64,000 nt of DNA, from contig CM023541.1 of NCBI GenBank assembly GCA_013350335.1, positions 34,960,739 to 35,024,738 on the forward strand, given 5' to 3'. Under the pieces are notes generated by a model. It searched no databases. It was not told the origin of the DNA and saw only the letters and a program-made list of their open reading frames with translations. This document shows positions 43,267 to 55,200 of the stretch, piece by piece. The position numbers were made by a program, and so were the translations under genes. The DNA is from Chimonanthus salicifolius. Taxonomy: Eukaryota > Streptophyta > Magnoliopsida > Laurales > Calycanthaceae. Position 1 is the first letter of the stretch; every line of letters starts with the position of its first letter.

Positions 43267-46200
43267 TCATGCTTCCCGCATCTTAACAAAGCTCAACTTT
43301 TGTGGGTCAATTTCATCCATTCCGATGGATATGGTCCCTGGACTTCCTTCTTCTTCAACCCACTTAATTGACTCCTTCGCAAGAAATTTCATCACCTGTT
43401 CATAGAATGTGAAAGGTAATTTGCATATTTCTTAATGGTCTCTAAAAAACTCTTGAAATTTTAACAGCTTTGTTTACAAATCTATAGGCAAAAACAGAGA
43501 AAACATGCTGTTTTGGATTAAGAGTTGAAAATTTTCTATTCTAATTCATGATTTTGAATTCAAAATTTATTCATACAACTCATGACTATAGACACACTTT
43601 TAAAATGTGCCAATGTTTTTTGACAGTGGAGTGAACCTGTGATCAATCTAAATTTCTCACAGCCCATCCCTCATTCACTGTCATGCCACATGCACACACA
43701 CAGACTTTGAGGTCGTGCATACCATCATATGGAAGTAATATCTCCCAGTGGGACCGGTTGAGTTGGTCGGCAGTTAAGCCATTGATTGTACAAGTAATAT
43801 CTCCCGGTGGGACCGGTTGAGTTTGTTGGGGGTTAAGCCGTTGATTTTGCATTATGGGGCATGAAAGGGGCATACATTCTTCATGGCACCCATGACATGA
43901 TACATCATGATGAGCATTGATATGATTTGAATTATGAGATTTTAATAATGATGAAATGAAGATGAAAATGAGATTTTCACCACAAGATGAATTCGAAGTG
44001 AATGAGGTTCTCTAGAATGAAAACTATTTGAAAAGGTATGTGGACTTTATGGTGATCTTATTATGCTTTTGGCAAATGTACTATGGTACTGAGATTTTTA
44101 AAGATGAGATAAATACAAATTATTATGAGTTATCTATCTTGACATGATCATGATTTGAGGAAATGTAATATTGTCTATCATGTTATTTTTTGACTTGACA
44201 ACACAAGTATATGTATTTTTGTTATAACACTCCTATGTGCACCCCACCTTCCTTTATGATCGGAATTCCTACTGGGCGCGTTGACTAAGACCATACTTTC
44301 CCCATTTAGGTGTGTATGCAGGTTTAAGGAATGTAGGTGAGATCGGACCAAGCAATGGCCGAAAATGAGCGATATGGACGCAAGAAGGAAGCTCTGATAG
44401 CTTAGTTGAATTATATTCACGTTGAGATCTTGAGAACAATGTATGTAAGAATGTTCATTTTGGGAAATGTAATATTATGACCGTGAACATTTAGTATTCT
44501 TGCTTTGTATTTGACTCATGCAACTGTTGGGAATTACCTTATCTTTGCTTGAGTTGTGGTACGCTATTCATGCAATGTACAAATGTTTTAAATTTCCATA
44601 GTTTATTGCTAGTGTGTACAAATATTGTTATGGATTTGATCCAGGTGCACACTAGGTTGGGCCAATTGAGGGTCGGGTCTTCGGACTCGGACTCGGCTCG
44701 CGTCGTGGCGTCTCTGTCCTTTTCCTCTATGTCATTTTCAAAAAAGAAAAAAGAATTACCCTGATTTTAAGCAATGGAAAAGGGCGGGTCATTACATACT
44801 CTTCCTCCCAAGGATAGATATTTCTTACTCCAACCAGAAAGTCTTCTTTCCACCACCTCTATAACTGGGGTAAAAAATCTTTTGAGTCTAGGGTTCCCAC
44901 CTACTAGTAATCCTAAATAGTTGAAAAACAGTTTCCCCATGCCACATTCGATATTATCTACAATCTCCTTAAGGCGTGCCTCCTTAATATATATCCCAAT
45001 GATGGTAGTCTTACCAAGATTGATTCTAAGGCCCGATGCCAACTCAAAACACCTAAGAATCGCCTTGTAGTCCTCGATCTCTTGTCCTGTAGGTTCACAG
45101 AAGAACAACGTATCATCCGCAAACTGTAGATGGGTTATGATTGGCCCATTTGGTGCAGACTTGAAGCCCCTGACCATTCCCAACTCTCTTGCTTTTTCCA
45201 CTAGTTTGTTCAAACTTTCTCCCACCAGAGTGAAGATGAAGGGAGATAAGGGATCTCCCTGTCTAAGACCCCTATTGGCCTGAATTGATGGGGTGGTGGA
45301 ACCATTAACCAAAATGGAATATGTAATATCCTCGATGCAGGCCTTCATCCAACTGCACTATAAACACCCAAAACCCATCATTTCAAAACGGTATTCAACA
45401 AAGGACCAGTCCACGAAGTCATACATACAACTTCTCCATATCAATTCTGAATAGGATGCCCGAATTTTTATCTTTTTTAAGGTGAACCATTTCATTTGTG
45501 ATTAGAACCCATCTAAGATTTGTCTCTCCTCCACAAATGCTCCCTGAGACTATCCAATGATCACCGGTAAAACTGTTTTCAACCTTTCGGCCAATACCTT
45601 CGCTAAAAGTTAATACACACTCCCCAGAAGACTAATTGGCCGATAAATTTTTTTTTTTTTTGAGTGGCAACAAAGAAGATAATATTAATAACAAGTAAGA
45701 ATAAGGTACAAGAAAGAAAATGGGGGGTCTAAAAGGTATAGAGACCTAATCACGAAAGAAAAAACAAGCTAAAAGAAAAAACAACAGACAACAAAAGATA
45801 AACTAAAACAATGAAAGCTCCAAATGAAACAACAAGCCCAATCTGTGAAAGCAGATGAACTCCCATCTCCAGATGTGAAAGACGCCAAACACAGTTCCCT
45901 CCGCGCCGTTCTTGGTGAAGTAGTACGCAACCCCATTTGCTGATGCCTAACATGAACGAAGGATACCTCAAGTCCCCTAACAAGTGCCTTGATCTCCCAA
46001 ACCGTCGTAATCAGTCTCTAGGGGGTACACTTCAAGCCTTTTGCCCATTTAATGGAATTTGACGAATCTCCCTCAATGACTAATTTTCCACCACCTAAAC
46101 CTACCCATACGGTCAAAGCTCTTCTAATACTAAAAAGCTCGGCGTCATTAGTCTCTAGTCCCTATTGATTTTGTGAAAACCACGGATGTTTGACCCCTGT

Positions 46201-49200
46201 GATCTCTAAGGACACCACCTATACCAACCAAACCCGGTTTTCCCTTGCCGGCCCGTCCACATTGAATTTCATGACTTCCTTTTGCGAAGGGAACCACTCT
46301 GCCAAATCTTTGCGTCTCCTATATCTACCACTCATGCAACCCTCCCATGAAGATAAAAGATCTATTGCCCTGAAGTCCTTGAACTCCTAATTTTGAAGGA
46401 GCCAAGCGCAGAGTCTCAATTGGCTTTTTGGAACAATTCACTCGTCTTAGTGGACTTTCCTTCGAAGATTCTTGAATTTCTTTCTTTCTAAATAGTCCAT
46501 GAGATGGTGGCCGGAATTGTAAGCCAAGCCATCCTCCATCTAGAGTTAGGGTAAGGAAAAAACCATGAACCCAAAGTATCTATCCAGGTGTTTGCACCAA
46601 CCCAAGAGATTCCCATAAAGTTGCAAAAATTGCACCAAAGGTGCTCGGCAAAAGGACAAGTGACAAAAAGGTGATCTATAATTTCTTCCCCTAACCCACA
46701 GAGAGGACAACTAGGATCTTCTTTGAGATAATGAGAGAGATCTGCCGGACCCTCTCTTTTAGGGATGAGGGTTATGAAGTTCTTCAAATTCTTATTAATG
46801 ATCCCATTGCGGTGAAATTCCTTGAAGACCCAATAAACATCTAGTCGTACAAGCTCCCGATAGGACTTGAAAAAAGAAGTTGAACCCGTCTGGACCTTGG
46901 GGCTTTGTCCCCCTCCAGACCGTCCAAAGCACCATTGATCTCTTCTGCCGAAAACTCTATTTCCAACCAATTCGAATTCTCTCCGCCAATCCTCCTAAAT
47001 TGCACCCCATCTAACGTTGGTCTGGTGGGTCGAGAAAGAGACAAAGAAGCGGTGAAAAGCTCATTAAAAGGGGCTCTAAGGCCACTAGATGTCTGTACAA
47101 CTGGTAACCCGAGCAAGGGCATGATGGGCAAATGCAAACACATGGAGCGGGGGAAAAGAATAGACCCAATGAAGAGTGACAATAGTAAAAAGGGGAAGAG
47201 TAGCCGAGGATCGAAAGTACCCGGTCTAAGCTGAAGAAGAGTGACGCCCCAACTACCGCAGTGAAGAGATGATGAGTCGACTGTCAGTAATGCGACACTA
47301 GGATCCTAGAAATCAAAGACAATCCGCAGGTGATGGTTCTCGAGCTCCAACTCGGGGAAATCCTAGAGAGCCCAATAAGAGGGTGTGGAAGCCCAAGAAA
47401 ATATGAATATCACCGTGGTCTGCTCCATCGTAGTAGTGAAGACCCGTGAAAAAGGTGGAACTGCCGCAGGAAGTCCCAAGCCATCCAAAGAGAAACGTCT
47501 ATAACTCTTGATGTTGAAAACTGATGAGAATACACCTGATGACGAAGTGTGTCTTGATATGGATGTGGTATCCTGAACCTTGAAGTTTGTGATCTGGCAA
47601 ACAAGCCATGTGGTCAATGCAAGAAAGGTTTAAATAAAAATAAAAGGAGAAAGGTAAGAGAGTACCTGAGTCCGAGACCAACGAGGGGTCACCACTGGGA
47701 GGGGGGCAGGAGAGGGGGCGGAATGAGAAAGTGGTGGAAGCGAATGCTCAGGAATGGACTGGAAGATGGCCGCAAAGTGATCTATGACTACCTTTCTAAT
47801 ATCATCCTTATCTCCTACTCGTCTGCCGTCCACAACAATTGGTCTGATTGTGTTTGTGGCTTTCCGAGCATTGGCACATCTATGGAAGAACTTTGAATTT
47901 TTATCCCCATCTTCAAACCATAACATTCTCGATCTTTGTCGCCACTCCACTTCTTCCATTCTTAAGCACTCCCAAAGAAGGGCCTTACTGTTCCTCTTAG
48001 CTTCAAGTTCCTCCTCCTCAAGTTCCATTTCCTCTTCTAATCTATTCCGTCCTTCCAACTCTCTAATGGTTGCTTCCTTTCTTTCCTTCACAGGTCCCCC
48101 TTCAGATTTTACCCATTCCTTAGTTTTTTATTTAAGGAGGATGAGCTTCTTAGAGAGAACATAACCACCCCATCCTTGAATCTCAAAGCTTTCCCACCAT
48201 TCCTTCACAAGCCCCAAAAATTTCAAGTCCTCCAATCAAATATTATTGACCCGAAATGGCTTGGGCCCCAATCTATCTCCTCTGTGTCAAGCAATACCAG
48301 GCAATGATCCGAAATGGGGCTAAACAATTTCACCTAGCTTACATTGGGAAAGAGGAGGTCCCAATCTGAACAAGTGAGAAACCTATCAAGTTTGCTCATT
48401 GAACCCCTGGCTTGCCCACTACTCCACGTAAATCTGTCCCCAAGGAACGGAAGGTCGGCCAACTCTTTTCTAACAATGAAGTTGGCGAAGTCCTCCATAC
48501 TTCGAATGTAACTATGCCCCCCTTTCCTTTCCGACAGAAATATGATGATGTTGAAGTCTTCGCCCAAGAACCATACAGTGGGACTCCAGCTGTGTATCAT
48601 GTCCAACTTGAACAAAAAATTGTCTCGATCCCATCCACATTGGGACCATATACATTAGTAAGGTATACTTCCCTACCCTCACTAACCAGCATCCCTTTGA
48701 CTGAAATAGATCTGCTATCGCATCGTCTTGAGGAAACCTTAAAGACAGAGGGATTCCAAATAGCAAGAAAATCCCCCGACAACCCCTCTGGTGGCTTGCT
48801 AAACCAGCCAACCTCCTGAATACACCATACCCCCTAATAATTGAGGGAGAAAACTCTTCTCTTTTTGTTTCTTGGAGAAGCAACACATTGATCCTACTTT
48901 TTTTATGAGCCGAAGAATTGCTCCTCGTTTCTCCCGGAGACCAAGTCCTTTCACATTCCATGCGATGATGATCATTGAGTAACATGTCTGTCCCCTTTGT
49001 TCTTCCCTGCTCTTCTTGATCTTTTGCTGTAGATTTTGAAACCTGGATTCCTTTGAAGTTCTTGAGGAAGGAATTTCTGCCCAAAGACATGACAAAGCCC
49101 CTATTTTGCCGAGAAGGACGGGTAAAATGGAAAAAGATGGTCCATGCTTCAAGGCTCAAGCACCTTGAGTTGGTACTAAGCCTGGGGAGCATTTCGAAAT

Positions 49201-52200
49201 TGAATCCCAAGGCACAACCAATTATGAGAATCTCCAGTCCATCCATCTCTAAATACGCTTTTTCTTAGCTCCTACAGATTGTTGTGTTCTATTTTTTTTT
49301 TTTTTCAGGATTTCATCTTCTTTTTTTTTTTTTCTTTTTTTTCCCTTTTGCTACCTGAAGGAGACGGTGGACTGATTCTCCATTTTCGCTCTCGAGCAGG
49401 TTCTCCACTTTTCTTTTCCGCTCCCCACCCTTTGAATTTTCCTTTGTCGTTACAGCAAAGACAGAGAGGCGAATTGAATCTTCTCCTGTACTGCAATAGA
49501 GGATCAGTATGTAAAGGAGAAATAAGTATGGCTTAAAGGTTGCGATGGGCTATTGCCTGACAAGAGGGCTCTAGTCAACACACGCTCGAGGCGTGCGACT
49601 CTCTTCTCATTATCCCTAAGTTTTTGAATGCGAGAGTCCCATTGGCTGGACGATTCATCTCCCTGCTGAAGTCTTCTCCCATTCGTCTTCCGCTTCCGCC
49701 TACCTGCCACGCCGTTGAACGATGCAGCCTTCTCGATCACTGTTGCGAATGCATGTTGGACACGTGTCCTTGCTTTTCTCGGGAATCGTTTTGGCTTCAA
49801 TGTCAAGAAATCCTCACCGATTGCATCGGCGGAAAGGAGAATTGCTCTGATGGGGGCTCCAGTTGGGAATCTGGCTGGGATTTGGGCACCGAACGTTCCG
49901 CCGGCTCCGATACAAAGATCTGATATGATTTTCCGTTGAGATTAAGCCTCACAATTTTAGGAAGCCGATCAGCAACCCCAATTTCAAGCAAGAGGTTGAG
50001 AGTTGAATAATCAACTCTACTGATATTCCTTCAATCCACTTCTAGGACCCTTTCGATTCTACCTACAAAGGCTCCCATCACGTCCTTTGTCCATCCTTTC
50101 AAAGGATAGCCCCAACACCGCCCCCAAAGTCTTCTGGTGTGCCGAAAGAGGTCAGGGAACCTGGTGTAGCGGAAGCGTGCGGGATTAGGGACTTAGTCAG
50201 CTTGAGCTAAACTAGGCTTACTGAGTCAAGGCTGAACTGAGTTAAAGGAAAAGAACTGGGCAGAAGTAAAGGCCACTTCGGTTTAAGGATTTTAGGGTAA
50301 AGGCACGGTGGATAAGTGAGAGAGATAGAAAAGAAGAAGAAAGAAGATAGAGGAGGCAACAGAGAGGGACGAAAGGGAAAAAGAGGGAAGATGAAAGAAT
50401 TCGCAAGGAAGAAGATGAAATCGAAAGTACCTGGGGTTCAGCGAGAAGAGGGTTTCTGGCAGCGGAGGCAGAAGGAAGAAGAAGAGGTGCAGAAGACGAA
50501 TCAAGTTGCAGGTCTGGCAGTTAATGACAGGCTGTGGCGACGAACTGGCCACTAAGGCGGAAGACTTGCAGAGGCTGTTGGCAGAGAAACAGAGAGAGGA
50601 GGGCGGAAGTGACTTGGGACAAAGCCCAAGCAGCTGGTGACGGTGACTGCTCCTGGGATTAAGCCCAAGATCCGACGATGTGGAGGACTGGAACTGGCCA
50701 TTAAGGTTGAAGCCTACAACAATGGCAGAGATAGCAAACAGAAAGATAATAGAAATAGTTTGATTTCAAATCTGATTCAATAATATCGAAAGAGGTATGT
50801 TTACAACTATGCATATATATGAGAAAATCCTAAACTAATTATAGAAGACTACGACACTGGTTTCCTGACTCTACTGTAACACCGACTACAGTATCCCTGT
50901 AAACTAGGACACGAAACTACAAGGAAAACGACTCTTGGACTCATTAAGGACAGCGACTGAAAGTCCCAGTTGGACAAGATTTACAACCGACTAGTAAAAA
51001 TAAATAACTAAGAAAATTTGGGAGTGGACCCACGTATGACTACACATAGGTCTTACATCAGGACCACTGTCCAATGATTCTAAGCTGCCCCACTGTCGTT
51101 TCTGCTACCAACAACGCTGATGCTTCTTCCTCTGACTTTAGACCCACTAGGAAGTAAGCATCCCCTATTTGGATGATTGAATGGTTTGAAAAGCTTTGTT
51201 GGGACAGAAGATTTGAAATATCCGCTATGGATAAGCGAGCAATCGAAGCAACGACAATCGCCTTGGAGAGCCAGTCTCTGAGCTTCTCTTCTTCTTGGGG
51301 GTGGAATCATCAAGGCAATATCTGGAACCTCCAATGCTGAGTGAGTCCTATTGGAATCATCAGAAGTCCTTGTCTTGGATGATCCATCCCTGAGTTGGCT
51401 ACCAACTCTGCCCACCTCTGTCCTCCCAAAATAGAGTTAGGTCTAGTGGGATTGGTGTCTTCACTGTTCGGACGATTGGCCTTAGCTAGTACCGCAGGAG
51501 CCACTGGTTTTGTGCTTGATGGAGCAACTCGCCTTGAGTTTCCGCCTCTTTTGAATAAGGTTGGGTTCACCTGTAGTCATTGTAACACCTCGGATTTTCA
51601 ATTTATTATTTTTATGAAATTTATCCATTTTCAATTATGAACTTTAGATTGGATTTTATATGGATAAGGAATTGGGCCATGACCCAATTAGGACCCAATT
51701 AAATTGTGGCATTGGTTTTATCAAAAATAAAAGAAATGGTGCATGGCCGATTATTGGATTTGAATATCCAAGGAGATGTTCAAAATCAAATAAAGATTAT
51801 GCATGGCCGAATTTTAGATAATGAATATCTACATTATGCGCATGGGATATTTTACATAGGGTATGCAAATAATCTTAAACTAATTAAAAAGAAATGTACA
51901 CGGCAATGGACATGGGTTATCTTAGACATATTCTAAGTTAAGCAAGCAATTGCTAAATTGAGCAAGGGAGGTCGGCCATCACATAAACAAGGAAAGGTGC
52001 ACACGGCATGGGCTAAATAAGTCTTAGCCGTGTGGGGTAAATATTAAAAGGGAAAGACAATGGGCGCATGGCCTAAGGGGTTGGCTATCTTAAGCATTTT
52101 TCTAAATTTGGATCAAGGAAAGACTATAAAAAGAGAGGAGGACTAGGGGCACACGGTTTTATCACCTTAGCCGAATTTTATTTCCTTTCTCCCAATTGTC

Positions 52201-55200
52201 ATTCTCGCCAAGATCAAGAGCAAGGAGAAGAAGAAAAAGGCAGCAACAAGAAGGTGTTCTTGGTTGGAGAAAAATTAAGAAGAAAGGAGAAAGATTAGAA
52301 GAGCCCGGAATCGGAAAAGGTTAGTATCTAATTGATTGAATAATTTTTATGAAACCAAAGAACCATAGGGTTCGACCATGGTGTTTGGCCGGACCCCATG
52401 GAAGAAGTATGGAGAAAGATTGGAGATGATTTGATGATCTTAAATGGAGAGAAAGAACCATAGGGTTCAGCCATAGTGCATGGTCGAACCCCATGGAAAC
52501 ATTTGAATTATTTGTTGGTTTTTAAGAATGAAAACCATGGAGATTGTTAAATAAGTGTTTGTGTAAATGACATGTGAATTTGAATGGATTAAATGGAAGA
52601 TCGATGATCGATTAATGGAGACATGGATAGGGATGTAGGTCGGCCATGGCATAGCCGAATCATGATGTTATTATGGCTAAGTTGTTGGATCTAAAGTAAT
52701 GAAAGGAAGGGGTAAGGTTCGGCCATGGTGTATGGCCGAACCCCACCAAACATTTTTATGGATGGGTGTTTGATTTTATGGATCTAAACTTATGGTCAAA
52801 GATCATGAACCATAGGGTTCGGCCATGGTGTATGGCCGAACCTCATGGGGTAATTTTGGAATGGTGGATGGATTTGGAATGGAGATTAAATAGGAAACTA
52901 TCTAATTAAGGGAAGGGACTGCTAAACTTAGAAAGCTTCCATTTATGGAAGGAGTTCCTAAAAGTAGAAAGCTTCTAATTTTGGAAAGAAGGTTGCTAAA
53001 TTTAGAAAGCTTCCATGTATGGAAGGGGTGGCTAAATTGGAAAACACTCCAATTTTGGAAAGGAGTTTTCTAATCTTAGAAAGTTTCCAATTATGGAAGG
53101 TAGTTTCTAATTATGGAAACCCTCCATTTATGGAAAGTTGGAATTTAATTATGGAAACCCTCCATTTATAGAAAGTTAGAGTTTAATTATGGAAACCTTC
53201 CAATTATGGAAGAGTGGAGATTGTTTAAGGAAATTTAGGCATCATGGCCGAACCCCATGAATCAAATTACTGTTTATGTTTAATGATGCAAGGATCGGAT
53301 TATTGGTTAATTTTAAGGAGTGGCAAAGTTGTAAATAAAGGTTGAATTGGAAGATCATGGGTTCGGCCATGGTGTATGGCCGAACCCCATGAAGCTTATT
53401 TTATGGACCTATGATGATTTGTGGATTAGACATTAACTTAGACAACTGTTTTAATGATGGAAAAGATGGGACTATGGAATAATAGCCATGGATGGCATTT
53501 TTGTAATTATGTGAAAAATATGGAACATTGGGTTCGGCCATGGTGTATGGCCGAACCCATGAATTATTTTATGGGATTATGTGCTTTGGAAATATGAATG
53601 ATTATTTGAAATCTAAGCAAGAAAGAATATGGTTAGGCTCAATGGCATTATTGTAATTATGGACAAAAATGGTAGACCATGGGTTTCGGCCATGGTGTAT
53701 GGCCGAACCCCATGGGTTTTTGTTTATGGACTTAGAACCTTGTAATCAAGTGAGACTTGGTTTTGATTTAATTATAAGGTAACGGGATCTCGCAAACGGT
53801 GCGCAATCAGTTATCGAATCTTGGACGGAAACGCAAGGACTCGTGAACGGTCTTTGGTAGGATTCCACCTCTTTGAAACCATGGATTATGTACTTTGTTT
53901 TATCTTATGTTTAATAAAAATATGTTTCAAAGGATATGCTTTATTATTGAATTTCAAATGCTATGTTTAAATTGTTTAAATAACATGGATTGATTATGTT
54001 TCAAAAGGTGATTTTAAATGCTATGTTTATCTTATTAAAATAGCATGTGTTTTCATTGGCATCTCATGCATGGCATGGGGTGGAGGAATTATAACCGGAG
54101 GGGTCACACTCCGTCGGGGCGCCCGAAAAACCTATGTGCGATACCTTGATGTGATTTCCATCAAGAAGATTCCGGAGGGTCCACACTCCGCCAGAGCGTC
54201 CGGAAGACCTATGTGGTGGGTACATTTATGTACATGTGATGGGTGGGACTCATTGCATTTCTCATCATTGCATGGCATGGATTTTACCTGGTTTTATATA
54301 TTATGTTATAATATATGCTTTGTACTAACCATGTGTTAGCCGTAACTGGAATACCTACTGGGCACGTTGTTCTAGCGCCCTACTTCTACCCTAGTTGATG
54401 ATGCAGGTAACCAGGGGAACGATGACCGTAAGACGGACCAGGCATAGGAGTTTGGATGATTTATTTTATATGTTTTGAATAAAATTACTCATGGACTTGT
54501 AATTGAGTAACTAGTTTCGGAATGTAATAACTTAGATGGTCGGATGGTTAGTTTGATGATTATGACGTTTTAATGATTAAGGACTTGACGTACTTTGCTA
54601 TCTGAATGGAATAAAACTTGGTTCTATTATGATTCCGCATTTTGATGTTATGATTCCGCAGGTTATGATTTTTATTCCGCATTTTGAGATTGCTATGTGT
54701 GAACTATTTTATTGGACTGAGTCCATACACACATAGGGTTGGCCAGTTAAGGGTCGGACCTTGGAAGTTCGGACTTAGCTCGCGTCGTGACGTCGCTCTC
54801 TATCACTCTACTCTGTTATAAAAAAAAAAAATAGACTCTGAATTTACGGGAAAAAGCGAGTGAAAAAGGGCGGGGCGTTACAGTCATCGTCCCTCCAAAA
54901 AGTGGCCATTCAATTCTCGGATGGCTTTCTCCGCTGAGGCACCATTATTCATCCGTACAAATGCGAAAATGCAACCTGTTGCATCCTTCTTCTTCAGGAC
55001 GAAGATATCCTACATTGTGCCCCATCGATTGAAGATTCCAAGGAGCATGTTGATGGAAATAGACTCCGGTAGATTCCCACAAACAAAGTGATTGAAGAAG
55101 TCTCCCTGTTGCATCGGTATCTCTTTCCCGTTGGTTGCTGCCACCCCTCTTCGTCCGCTGTCTCCCTTCTCCCCTCCTGGTTCCCACGGTGGCGGTCGGA

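Larger units (their letters stand above)
51581..54882 (+). mobile_element. Solo LTR (3302 bp) in LINE ORF1
   Basis: Starts TGTAACACCTCGG and ends GGGCGGGGCGTTACA, with exact 5-bp duplication GTCAT at 51576-51580 and 54883-54887. It splits LINE ORF1 between the RRM and the basic region. It shares hairpins and end modules with the minus-strand LTR at 1531-5375. No gag, pol, primer site or second LTR is present, so it is a solo LTR, probably of a Ty3/gypsy-type element judged only by its ends. Confidence 0.88.
44797..55190 (-). mobile_element. L1-type LINE, broken by several insertions
   Basis: Read on the minus strand. ORF1 begins with an RRM (FVCGNLPESISINMLLGIFN ... GCIFAFVRMNNG, 54888-55110), then a basic region (51066-51575) and a DUF4283-like stretch (WGYPLKGWTKDVMGAFVGRI, about 50040-50160). 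ORF2 has an endonuclease: IIIAWNVKGLGLREKRGAI, INVLLLQETK, LTNVYGPN, WFLGEDFNIIIFLSERKGG (48334-49010). A linker follows (47774-48091), then reverse transcriptase in two pieces (FITLIPKREGPADLSHY, about 46730-46790; RPISLLGSVY to FADDTLFF, 44797-45645). Frameshifts and stops mark it as dead. The 3' end (zinc finger, RNase H, tail) is missing. It lies in the last intron of the Smr gene, same strand. Confidence 0.85.

Noticed and set aside
46905..47234. 109-aa plus ORF over the LINE
   Set aside because: Shadow of the minus-strand LINE reading frame (ALDGLEGDKAP region).
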